A stretch of 64,000 nt of DNA from Streptomyces sp. DvalAA-43 (GTDB lineage: Bacteria > Actinomycetota > Actinomycetes > Streptomycetales > Streptomycetaceae), in NCBI RefSeq assembly GCF_900091725.1, contig NZ_FMBW01000071.1:124001-188000 (forward strand), read 5' to 3'. The translations under genes and the position numbers were made by a program. This document shows, piece by piece, positions 44,395 to 52,121 of this stretch. Position 1 is the first letter of the stretch. Every line of letters starts with the position of its first letter. Under the pieces are notes generated by a model. It was not told the DNA's origin and did no database searches. It was given only the letters and a program-made list of their open reading frames with translations.

Positions 44395-45381
44395 GTGAGC
44401 AGGTTCCAGGTCGTCAGCGGCAAGGGCGGTACCGGTAAGACCACGGTCGCCGCCGCCCTCGCGCTCGCCCTCGCGACCGAGGGCAGGCGCACCCTCCTCG
44501 TGGAGGTCGAGGGCAGGCAGGGCATCGCCCAGCTCTTCGATACGGAGTCCCTCCCGTACGAGGAGCGCAAGATCGCCGTCGCACCGGGCGGCGGCGAGGT
44601 GTACGCCCTCGCGATCGACGCCGAGCGCGCCCTTCTCGACTACCTCCAGATGTTCTACAAGCTGGGCAGCGCGGGCCGGGCGCTCAAGAAGCTCGGCGCG
44701 ATCGACTTCGCCACCACGATCGCGCCCGGCGTGCGGGACGTACTGCTGACCGGCAAGGCCTGCGAAGCCGTACGCCGCAAGGACAAGCAGAACCGGTACG
44801 TCTACGACCACGTGATCATGGATGCCCCGCCCACCGGCCGCATCACCCGCTTCCTCAATGTGAACGACGAGGTGGCGGGGCTGGCCAGGATCGGCCCGAT
44901 ACACAATCAGGCACAGGCCGTGATGCGGGTGCTCAAGTCCCCCGAGACCGCGGTCCATCTGGTGACGCTGCTGGAGGAGATGCCGGTCCAGGAGACCGCG
45001 GACGGCATCGCCGAGCTGCGGGCCGCCGAACTGCCGGTGGGCCGGGTCATCGTGAACATGGTGCGCCCCCATCTGCTGGACGAGGACACCCTGCGCACCG
45101 CTGCGGGCGGCCGCCGCAAGGAGATCGCCAAGGCGCTGACCAGGGCCGGGGTGACCGGCTCCGCGGGGCTCGTGCGCCCCCTGGTCGAGCAGGCGGCCGA
45201 GCACGCCCAGCGGGTCGAGCTGGAGCGCGAACAGCGCGCCGTGCTCGCGGACCTGGAGCTTCCGGGGTACGAACTCCCGCTGATCGGCGAGGGGATGGAC
45301 CCGGCCGGTCTCTACGAGCTGGCGACCGAGCTCCGCAAGCAGGGCGTGGGCGAAGCGGCGGCACAAGGGGTGGGTGCATGA
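44395..45381 (+). CDS. ArsA/Get3-type ATPase (Rv3679/BagA-like)
   Basis: 328 aa. The deviant Walker A SGKGGTGKTTVAAAL is near the N-terminus; Walker B-like HVIMDAPPTGRITRFL. The metal and tail-anchor features of eukaryotic Get3 (CxxC, methionine groove) are absent. The paired M. tuberculosis proteins Rv3679/Rv3680 form a heterodimer and lie next to whiB4 and ponA2; the same order is seen here with wblA and the PBP. Role unknown. GTG start with a -10 box close before it. Overlaps the next gene by 4 bp. Confidence 0.9.
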   Translation: MSRFQVVSGKGGTGKTTVAAALALALATEGRRTLLVEVEGRQGIAQLFDTESLPYEERKIAVAPGGGEVYALAIDAERALLDYLQMFYKLGSAGRALKKLGAIDFATTIAPGVRDVLLTGKACEAVRRKDKQNRYVYDHVIMDAPPTGRITRFLNVNDEVAGLARIGPIHNQAQAVMRVLKSPETAVHLVTLLEEMPVQETADGIAELRAAELPVGRVIVNMVRPHLLDEDTLRTAAGGRRKEIAKALTRAGVTGSAGLVRPLVEQAAEHAQRVELEREQRAVLADLELPGYELPLIGEGMDPAGLYELATELRKQGVGEAAAQGVGA

Positions 45382-46886
45382 CACAGCGCACGGACGCGGC
45401 CACGGCCGCGACGACGGGTACGGCCACCTCGATGAAAGCGGCGTCCACGACGAACGCGGCAGCCTCGGCGGAAGCGCAGTCCACGACGAAAGCGACCGCT
45501 TCCGCTTCGGCCGACGCGCCCGCCTCCCCCTCCCCTGCTTCCGCTCCCGCCCTGGACACCGACGCACTGCTCGACGACCCGGACATCCGGATCGTCGTGT
45601 GCTGCGGTTCGGGCGGCGTCGGCAAGACCACGACCGCGGCGGCCCTGGGCGTACGGGCCGCCGAGCGCGGCCGCAAGGTCGTCGTCCTCACCATCGACCC
45701 GGCCCGCAGGCTCGCCCAGTCCATGGGCATCGACTCGCTGGACAACATCCCGCGCCGGGTGCCGGGCATCGAGGGCGAGGGCGCCGGGGAACTGCACGCC
45801 ATGATGCTCGACATGAAGCGGACCTTCGACGAGATCGTCGAGGCGCACGCGGACGGCGAGCGGGCCCGCGCGATCCTGGAGAACCCCTTCTACCAGTCCC
45901 TGTCGGCCGGATTCGCGGGCACGCAGGAGTACATGGCGATGGAGAAGCTCGGGCAGCTGCGCGCGCGCAACGAGTGGGACCTGATCATCGTCGACACCCC
46001 TCCGTCGCGCTCCGCGCTGGACTTCCTGGACGCGCCGAAGCGGCTCGGTTCGTTCCTGGACGGGAAGTTCATCAAGCTGCTGATGGCTCCGGCGAAGATG
46101 GGCGGCCGGGCCGGGATGAAATTCCTGAACGTCGGCATGTCGATGATGACCGGCACCCTGGGCAAACTGCTCGGCGGTCAGTTCCTGCGCGACGTACAGA
46201 CCTTCGTCGCGGCGATGGACACCATGTTCGGCGGATTCCGTACTCGGGCCGATGCCACGTACAAATTGCTCCAGGCCCCCGGCACGGCGTTCCTCGTCGT
46301 CGCGACACCGGAGCGGGACGCGCTGCGCGAGGCGGCGTACTTCGTGGAACGGCTGGCAGCGGAGGAGATGCCGCTGGCCGGGCTGGTGCTCAACCGGGTC
46401 CACGGCAGCGATGCCGCCCGGCTCTCCGCCGAGCAGGCCCTGACCGCCGCAGAAAATCTTGACGGAGTCGGCATTGTGGATCAGACGGCCGGGAAGGCTG
46501 GACTTCGTGACCGGGCCGAACGGTCGGCCGCCTCCCCCGAAGCCACTGACGCTCCCGGTGCCACACCGCACCCCACTCCCGACGCCACGCCCGACCATCC
46601 CGCGCACGAAGACATCGAGGACCGCGAGCCCACGCCGGTACGCACTCCCGACGCATCCGGGACCGCTTCCGTCGAGGAGCTGACCGCAGGCCTGCTGCGA
46701 CTGCATGCCGAACGGATGCAGGTCGTCGCGCGCGAACAGCGCACACGCGACCGCTTCACCGCGCTGCACCCCGAGGTCGCCATGGCCCAGGTGGTCGCGC
46801 TGCCCGGTGATGTACATGACCTCGAAGGACTTCGAGCCGTCGGAGACCGGCTCGCGACCGGGTCCGCCCCGACCGGTGTCGTGTAG
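45378..46886 (+). CDS. ArsA/Get3-type ATPase (Rv3680/BagB-like)
   Basis: 502 aa. A Thr/Ala/Ser-rich extension of about 65 residues precedes GSGGVGKTTTAAALGVRAAE (Walker A) and VVLTIDPARRLAQSMG (switch I). Then come LIIVDTPPSRSALDFL (switch II) and a methionine-rich region GGRAGMKFLNVGMSMMTG, resembling the hydrophobic groove of Get3. The C-terminal part has a Pro/Thr/Asp-rich linker. It may form a heterodimer with the preceding ATPase (ATGA overlap). It ends only 13 bp from the convergent wblA stop with no hairpin between. Confidence 0.9.
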   Translation: MTQRTDAATAATTGTATSMKAASTTNAAASAEAQSTTKATASASADAPASPSPASAPALDTDALLDDPDIRIVVCCGSGGVGKTTTAAALGVRAAERGRKVVVLTIDPARRLAQSMGIDSLDNIPRRVPGIEGEGAGELHAMMLDMKRTFDEIVEAHADGERARAILENPFYQSLSAGFAGTQEYMAMEKLGQLRARNEWDLIIVDTPPSRSALDFLDAPKRLGSFLDGKFIKLLMAPAKMGGRAGMKFLNVGMSMMTGTLGKLLGGQFLRDVQTFVAAMDTMFGGFRTRADATYKLLQAPGTAFLVVATPERDALREAAYFVERLAAEEMPLAGLVLNRVHGSDAARLSAEQALTAAENLDGVGIVDQTAGKAGLRDRAERSAASPEATDAPGATPHPTPDATPDHPAHEDIEDREPTPVRTPDASGTASVEELTAGLLRLHAERMQVVAREQRTRDRFTALHPEVAMAQVVALPGDVHDLEGLRAVGDRLATGSAPTGVV

Positions 46887-46899
46887 CCGCCCGTTCGTC

Positions 46900-47250
46900 C
46901 TATCCCACCGCGGCGAACCTCTCGTGCAGTTCGTCGTCGTCCAGTCCGATCGCCACGGGCAGGATGCCCGTCGACTGCTCGTACTCGCTGCGCGCGGTCT
47001 CCAGCAGCCGGCGCCAGGACGTGACGGTGGGCCGCCTGCGCAGCAGTGCGCGGCGCTCCCGCTCGGTCATTCCGCCCCACACGCCGAATTCGACGCGATT
47101 GTCCAGCGCATCGGCCAGGCACTCGGTCCGCACCGGGCATCCGGTGCACACCGCCTTGGCCCTGTTCTGCGCTGCCCCTTGTACGAACAGTTCATCCGGA
47201 TCGGTAGTGCGGCAGGCTGCCTGCGCACTCCAGTCGGTTACCCAGCCCAT
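46900..47250 (-). CDS. wblA: WhiB-like regulator WblA
   Basis: 116 aa iron-sulfur protein; in S. coelicolor a global repressor of antibiotic synthesis and developmental regulator. Four conserved cysteines: C in QAACRTTDPDELF, then CTGCPVRTEC. The GVWGG turn and basic TERERRALLRRR region that contacts sigma or DNA are intact. ATG 47250 (MGWVTDWSAQAA) has GAGAGGA upstream; an earlier ATG at 47307 lacks a site. Convergent with the ATPase operon, divergent from the PBP gene. Confidence 0.95.
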   Translation of the reverse strand: MGWVTDWSAQAACRTTDPDELFVQGAAQNRAKAVCTGCPVRTECLADALDNRVEFGVWGGMTERERRALLRRRPTVTSWRRLLETARSEYEQSTGILPVAIGLDDDELHERFAAVG

Positions 47251-47636
47251 CACGGCGCCGTCCTCTCCCGAATCGAGGCTCCCCCACGGCGGCAGCGGCA
47301 TATTCACCGCTGCCAGTTGAGGACGTTACGGAAGGTGGCGACAGCACAACACCCCCTTCGGGCCCAATCTTGAATGGCCCGAACGGACTATGCGTATGCG
47401 GCAGATCACCCAGGGGAGTGAGGCGAGGGCATACGCGACTATCCCGTCGCAATCGGGACAGTTCACCTGGATCACAACGGACGTTCAATGACACACGAGG
47501 TGAATTCGGGAGCGCCTGAGCTCGTGGCCGGGTCATGCACGGGGGTTGATACGGAACCGGACTGCTGTGACAGTTGAGAGCAGCTTAGGCCAAGGCATAT
47601 ACGTGTGTCCGGCGAATGAGAACGTAGGCTGCCCCC
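47251..47636. promoter_or_regulatory. Divergent region between wblA and the PBP gene
   Basis: 386 bp without a gene. It contains an inverted repeat TTCACCT (47462-47468) / AGGTGAA (47498-47504) and, 6 nt before the PBP start, TAGGCT (47625-47630), a -10 box consistent with a leaderless PBP mRNA. The long wblA leader fits a highly regulated gene. Confidence 0.5.
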
Positions 47637-49919
47637 ATGCCAAAGAAGCGCTCGGGCGGGGGTCTCTCGACGACCCAGCAGGCCGCCAAGTTCCTCGGTG
47701 TCGCCGCACTCTCCGGAGTTGTGCTCGCGGGCATCGCGCTGCCGGCCGCCGGAGCACTGGGTCTCGCGACCAAGGGAACGGTCGAGGGGTTCGACGAGAT
47801 CCCGGCCAATCTCAAGACTCCGCCGCTGAGCCAGCGCACCACGATCCTGGACAGCAAGGGCGGGATGATCGCCTCGGTGTATTCGCGTGACCGCACCGTG
47901 GTCCCGCTGAAGGACATCTCTCCGTACATGCAGCAGGCGATCGTCGCGATCGAGGACGCCCGCTTCTACGAGCACGGGGCGGTCGACCTCAAGGGCATCC
48001 TGCGCGCGCTGAACCGCAATGTGCAGACGGGCGGAACGGCCGAGGGCGCGTCGACCCTCACCCAGCAGTACGTGAAGAACGTCTTCGTGGAGGAGGCGGG
48101 CGACGACCCGGACAAGGTCGCGCAGGCCACCCAGCAGACTCTGGGCCGCAAGGTCCAGGAGCTGAAGTACGCGATCCAGGTCGAGGAAGAGCTCGGCAAG
48201 AAGAAGATCCTGGAGAACTACCTCAACATCACCTTCTTCGGGCAGCAGGCATACGGCGTCGAGGCCGCCTCCCAGCGCTACTTCTCCAAGTCGGCGAAGG
48301 ACCTGACGCTGGAGGAGGCCGCGCTGCTGGCCGGTACGGTGCAGTCGCCGAGCCGCTACGACCCGGTCAACGACCCGGCCGAGGCGACCAAGCGCCGCAA
48401 CACCGTGCTCCAGCGCATGGCGGACGTCGGGAACGTCTCGCAGGCCGCGGCCGACAAGGCGAAGGCACGCCCGATCAAGCTGAAGGTCAAGAAGCCGAAG
48501 AACGGCTGCATCACCGCCGTCAGCGGGGCCGGCTTCTTCTGCGACTACGTACGCCATGTCTTCCTCACCGACCCGGTCTTCGGCAAGTCCAAGGAGGACC
48601 GGGCCAAGATCTGGAACCAGGGCGGCCTGACGGTCCGGACGACGCTCGACCCGCAGTCCCAGCAGTCGGTCCAGAGCTCGATCAGGAACCACGTCTACAA
48701 GTCGGACAAGGTCGCGACGGCTGTGACGCTGGTCCAGCCGGGCACCGGCAAGATCATGGGCATGGGCCAGTCCAAGCCGTACGGCTTCGGGACCAACGAG
48801 ACCCAGTACAACTACTCGGTCAACAAGTCCATGGGCGGCTCCAACTACGGCTTCCCGACCGGTTCGACGTTCAAGCCGTTCCTCGCCGCCGCGGCCATAG
48901 AGGGGGGCAAGCCGGCCACCCAGAGCTACCCGTCCCCGTACGAGATGGACTACCCGGACACCGTGCAGTCCTGCGGGAAGCCGTGGGTCAACGACGGTGT
49001 GCCGAAGTATCACCTGGAGAACGAGAGCGAGTCCGAGAAGGGCCCGTACGCGCTGAAGGAGGCGATGGCGAAGTCGGTCAACACCTACTTCGTCGAGATG
49101 CTCCAGGACATCGGCATGTGCCCGGTCTCGCGGATGACCGACAAGCTCGGCGTGGTGCAGGGCGACGGCACCAAGCTCCCGCAGAACCCGTCGACCCTGA
49201 CCCTGGGCTCCAACGGTCTGTCGCCGCTGACGATGGCCAGCGCGTACGCCGCCTTCGCCAACCGCGGTACGTTCTGCACGCCGATCGCCATAGAGTCGGT
49301 CAAGAAGGCCGACGGCAGTTCGCTGCCCGTGCCCAAGACCACCTGCTCGCAGGCGATGTCCCAGACCACGGCCGACACCGTCAACACCCTGCTGCGTGGC
49401 GTGGTCGACTCCGGTACCGGCCAGCAGGCCGGTCTGCAGAGCCGCGACAACGCGGGCAAGACCGGTACGACCGACGCCCGGAAGAACGCCTGGTTCGTCG
49501 GGTACACGCCGAACATGTCCGGTGCCGTCTGGGTCGGCAGCCCGTCCCAGAGTGTCGAGATGGAGAACATCACGATCGGTGGCGTGTACCAGTCCAAGGT
49601 GTACGGCGGACAGGTCCCCGGCCCGATCTGGCGTGACGCGATGACGGGCGCCCTCAACGGAGTGGCCGCCACCCCGTTCAACACCGTCGACATCCCGGAC
49701 CCGCAGAAGAGCGACGACCGGGGCAAGGGCCGCAACCGCGGCCGGGACAAGGGGCAGCCCGGCTCGGGCAACAAGAAGCCCGGCGGCGGCAACCCCTTCC
49801 CCGGCATGAGCATCCCGCCGGGGATGACCGGCGGGGACAACGGCGGAGGAAACAACAGAGGCGGGAACGGCAACGGCGACAACCACGGCCAGACCGGCAC
49901 CGGCACGCAGGGCCCCTGA
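47637..49919 (+). CDS. Class A penicillin-binding protein (ponA2-like)
   Basis: 760 aa bifunctional peptidoglycan synthase. One N-terminal membrane anchor (about residues 20-45). The glycosyltransferase GT51 domain has E106 in AIVAIEDARFYEH and GASTLTQQYVKN. The transpeptidase has SxxK at S410-K413 (GSTFKPF), SVN at 480-482 and KTGT from K608. The last 80 residues are Gly/Asn-rich and disordered. No clear Shine-Dalgarno; TAGGCT lies 6 nt upstream, so leaderless. The homologue in mycobacteria (PonA2) also adjoins a WhiB gene. Confidence 0.95.
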   Translation: MPKKRSGGGLSTTQQAAKFLGVAALSGVVLAGIALPAAGALGLATKGTVEGFDEIPANLKTPPLSQRTTILDSKGGMIASVYSRDRTVVPLKDISPYMQQAIVAIEDARFYEHGAVDLKGILRALNRNVQTGGTAEGASTLTQQYVKNVFVEEAGDDPDKVAQATQQTLGRKVQELKYAIQVEEELGKKKILENYLNITFFGQQAYGVEAASQRYFSKSAKDLTLEEAALLAGTVQSPSRYDPVNDPAEATKRRNTVLQRMADVGNVSQAAADKAKARPIKLKVKKPKNGCITAVSGAGFFCDYVRHVFLTDPVFGKSKEDRAKIWNQGGLTVRTTLDPQSQQSVQSSIRNHVYKSDKVATAVTLVQPGTGKIMGMGQSKPYGFGTNETQYNYSVNKSMGGSNYGFPTGSTFKPFLAAAAIEGGKPATQSYPSPYEMDYPDTVQSCGKPWVNDGVPKYHLENESESEKGPYALKEAMAKSVNTYFVEMLQDIGMCPVSRMTDKLGVVQGDGTKLPQNPSTLTLGSNGLSPLTMASAYAAFANRGTFCTPIAIESVKKADGSSLPVPKTTCSQAMSQTTADTVNTLLRGVVDSGTGQQAGLQSRDNAGKTGTTDARKNAWFVGYTPNMSGAVWVGSPSQSVEMENITIGGVYQSKVYGGQVPGPIWRDAMTGALNGVAATPFNTVDIPDPQKSDDRGKGRNRGRDKGQPGSGNKKPGGGNPFPGMSIPPGMTGGDNGGGNNRGGNGNGDNHGQTGTGTQGP

Positions 49920-49931
49920 CCCACGCGGCTC

Positions 49932-49987
49932 ATATGACGGTGGGGTGCCCCGGACCGATCCCGGTCCGGGGCACCCCACCGTCATAT
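49932..49987. terminator. Bidirectional terminator, 25-bp perfect stem
   Basis: Arms 49932-49956 and 49963-49987 are perfectly complementary, with loop GATCCC, between the convergent PBP and YqeY genes. The longest hairpin in the window. Confidence 0.9.
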
Positions 49988-50024
49988 CTACAAGGAGCGC
50001 GTACTCCACGTACGCGGCGCGGGC

Positions 50025-50489
50025 TCAGCCCGCGAGAAGCCTCTTCACCGAGGCGGCCACCCGGCCTCCGTCCGCGCGCCCCGCCACCTTGGGGTTCACG
50101 ATCTTCATGACGGCGCCCATCGCGCGCGGCCCCTCGGCCCCGGCGGCCCTGGCCTCCTCGACGGCGGACGCCACGATCGCGCCCAGCTCGTCGTCGCTCA
50201 GCTGCTTCGGCAGGTACGCGTCGAGGATCTCGCCCTCCGCCTTCTCACGCTCGGCCTGCTCGGTCCGGCCGCCCTGGGAGAAGGCTTCGGCCGCCTCGCG
50301 GCGCTTCTTCGCCTCCTTGGCGATCACCTTCTGCACCTCGTCGTCGGAGAGCTCGCGGGCCGTCTTGCCGCTGACCTCCTCCTTCGTGATGGCGGTGAGG
50401 GTCAGCCGGAGCGTGGACGAGGTCAGCTCGTCACGCGCCTTCATGGCCGTGGTGAGGTCTTCCTTGAGCTTGGACTTGAGCGTGGTCAT
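50025..50489 (-). CDS. GatB/YqeY domain protein
   Basis: 154 aa. The YqeY family pattern LKEDLTTAMKARDELTSSTLR is at the N-terminus; the C-terminal part (GAVMKIVNPKVAGRADGGRV) matches the tRNA-binding tail of the GatB amidotransferase. It may act in tRNA metabolism; the role is unproven. ATG 50489 is the family start; the frame stays open 27 codons upstream, antisense to the next gene's leader. Divergent from the metallophosphoesterase gene. Confidence 0.92.
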   Translation of the reverse strand: MTTLKSKLKEDLTTAMKARDELTSSTLRLTLTAITKEEVSGKTARELSDDEVQKVIAKEAKKRREAAEAFSQGGRTEQAEREKAEGEILDAYLPKQLSDDELGAIVASAVEEARAAGAEGPRAMGAVMKIVNPKVAGRADGGRVAASVKRLLAG

Positions 50490-50568
50490 GTGCTGATTGT
50501 GGCAGGTACGGGGCGCCCGGCGCCCGCCGGTTTTCTGCTGGCCGCAGGGTGTCTGCGACGATGGACGC

Positions 50569-51507
50569 ATGCGCGCACGCTACGGAGTACCCCTGAAAGT
50601 CACGGCAGTCGGCGCGGCGATCGGCGCAGCCGGTCTCGCCTACGCCGCCGGATTCGAGGCCCGCTCGTTCCGCCTGCGGCGGGTCACCATCCCCGTACTC
50701 CCGCACGGGGCACGCCCGTTGCGCGTGCTCCAGGTCTCCGACATCCACATGGTGAGCGGCCAGCGCAAGAAGCGCGCCTGGCTCCAGTCGCTGGCCGGCC
50801 TGCGCCCGGACTTCGTCGTGAACACCGGCGACAACCTCTCCGACCCCGAGGCCGTGCCCGAGCTGCTCGACGCGCTCGGCCCGCTGATGGAGTTCCCGGG
50901 GGTGTACGTCTTCGGCTCCAACGACTACTACGGGCCCAAGCTCCGCAACCCCGCCCGCTACCTCCTGGAGAAGGCCCACGGCAAGCACGGCCTCAACGGG
51001 AACGCCCCCGCGGTCGGCGTCGTCCACAACCCGTGGGAACCGATGCGCGACGCCTTCGACGAGGCGGGCTGGCTGGGCCTGTCCAACACCCGCGGCCACC
51101 TCAAGGTCGACGGCCTGCAGATCGCCTTCACCGGCCTGGACGACCCGCACATCAAGCGCGACCGCTACGCGGAGGTGGCGGGCGGCCCCGAGACGGGCGC
51201 CGACCTCTCCATCGGCGTGGTCCACGCCCCCTATCTGCGCTCCCTGGACGCCTTCACCAGGGACGGCTACCCCCTGATCCTGGCCGGCCACACCCACGGC
51301 GGCCAGCTCTGCATCCCCTTCTACGGAGCCCTGGTCACCAACTGCGACCTGGACACGGACCGGGTCAAGGGCCTCTCCAGCCACTCCGTGGACGATCACC
51401 GCGCCTACCTCCACGTCTCCGCCGGCTGCGGCACCAACCGCTACACCCCGGTCCGCTTCGCCTGCCCGCCCGAGGCGACCCTCCTGACCCTGACGGCCCG
51501 GGACTGA
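50569..51507 (+). CDS. Membrane-anchored metallophosphoesterase (YaeI-like)
   Basis: 312 aa. An N-terminal hydrophobic segment (about residues 10-28) is followed by calcineurin-like motifs: QVSDIHM (DxH), VNTGDNL (GDx), GSNDYYG (GNH replaced by SND) and AGHTHGGQ (GHTH). The substrate is not known; related YkuE/YaeI enzymes hydrolyse phospho-lipids or nucleotides. ATG 50569 was chosen because the anchor follows it. Same location next to ponA2 in mycobacteria. Confidence 0.88.
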   Translation: MRARYGVPLKVTAVGAAIGAAGLAYAAGFEARSFRLRRVTIPVLPHGARPLRVLQVSDIHMVSGQRKKRAWLQSLAGLRPDFVVNTGDNLSDPEAVPELLDALGPLMEFPGVYVFGSNDYYGPKLRNPARYLLEKAHGKHGLNGNAPAVGVVHNPWEPMRDAFDEAGWLGLSNTRGHLKVDGLQIAFTGLDDPHIKRDRYAEVAGGPETGADLSIGVVHAPYLRSLDAFTRDGYPLILAGHTHGGQLCIPFYGALVTNCDLDTDRVKGLSSHSVDDHRAYLHVSAGCGTNRYTPVRFACPPEATLLTLTARD

Positions 51508-51671
51508 GCCCCCGGCCGCTGCTGGGGGCTCAGTCCCGCCCATGACCCCGCCCGCAGCCGCCCGCGGCGGCGTTCCGGCCCTGCCCCCCACTCAGCGGCA
51601 CCGAAACCGGATTTCGTCTGCGGGCGCGGGTGGGCTAAAGTAATCGATGTCGCCAGGACACCGGCGGCGAT

Positions 51672-51745
51672 CGGGGTGTAGCGCAGCTTGGCAGCGCGCT
51701 TCGTTCGGGACGAAGAGGTCGTGGGTTCAAATCCCGCCACCCCGA
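51672..51745 (+). tRNA. tRNA-Pro (anticodon CGG)
   Basis: 74 nt with a complete cloverleaf. The acceptor stem is CGGGGTG / CACCCCG with A discriminator; the anticodon loop TTCGGGA gives CGG. The T-loop is TTCAAAT. CCA is not encoded. It marks the end of the conserved gene block. Confidence 0.96.
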
Positions 51746-51760
51746 CAGCAGTAAGACCAG

Positions 51761-51799
51761 CTCAGGGGCCTGATCCACTTAGTGGATCAGGCCCCTGAG
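51761..51799 (+). terminator. Terminator of the tRNA-Pro gene
   Basis: 19-bp perfect inverted repeat (51761-51779 / 51781-51799), 15 nt after the tRNA, followed by TGGTTTCC. Confidence 0.85.
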
Positions 51800-52121
51800 T
51801 GGTTTCCGGAGACCGTTCGGGAGAAACCCAGGAGAAGATCTTGGTCGGCTTCTCCCGGCCTGCCTGCGGATCTTGCCCGACTCTGTCTTGACCACGCTTC
51901 CCTCAACCCCGCGCAGGCGCTTGGCCAGGACCGGGCCAGGTACCGAACTGTCCAGTGAGGGGCGGAACCCCGAGCGCTATGACAAGGCGAACCAGGAGCG
52001 GCCGTCGGGCTTGACGCTGGTGAGTGCATGCGACGCCGACAACAGGGCGAGGGGGGCCGGAAGTTCAACTTCCGGTCCCCCCTGGCGGAGTGCCACCCGC
52101 TTGCGCTCGGTGCGGGTGTGC
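51800..52121. other. 322-bp region after tRNA-Pro
   Basis: No gene or integrase remnant recognised. It contains the terminator stem 52051-52082 for the leftward fibronectin gene. There is no repeat of the tRNA 3' end here. Confidence 0.5.
52051..52082 (-). terminator. Terminator of the fibronectin-III gene
   Basis: Perfect 9-bp inner stem (52057-52065 / 52067-52075) extended by a G-run and C-run. It lies 40 bp past the stop on the minus strand. Confidence 0.65.

Noticed and set aside
51441..51740. Open frame MAGFEPTTSS on the minus strand
   Set aside because: It is the common false protein read from the antisense of a tRNA gene.
51672..52121. Integrated element or attachment site at tRNA-Pro
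   Set aside because: No integrase, no second copy of the tRNA 3' end in the window, and no phage genes.
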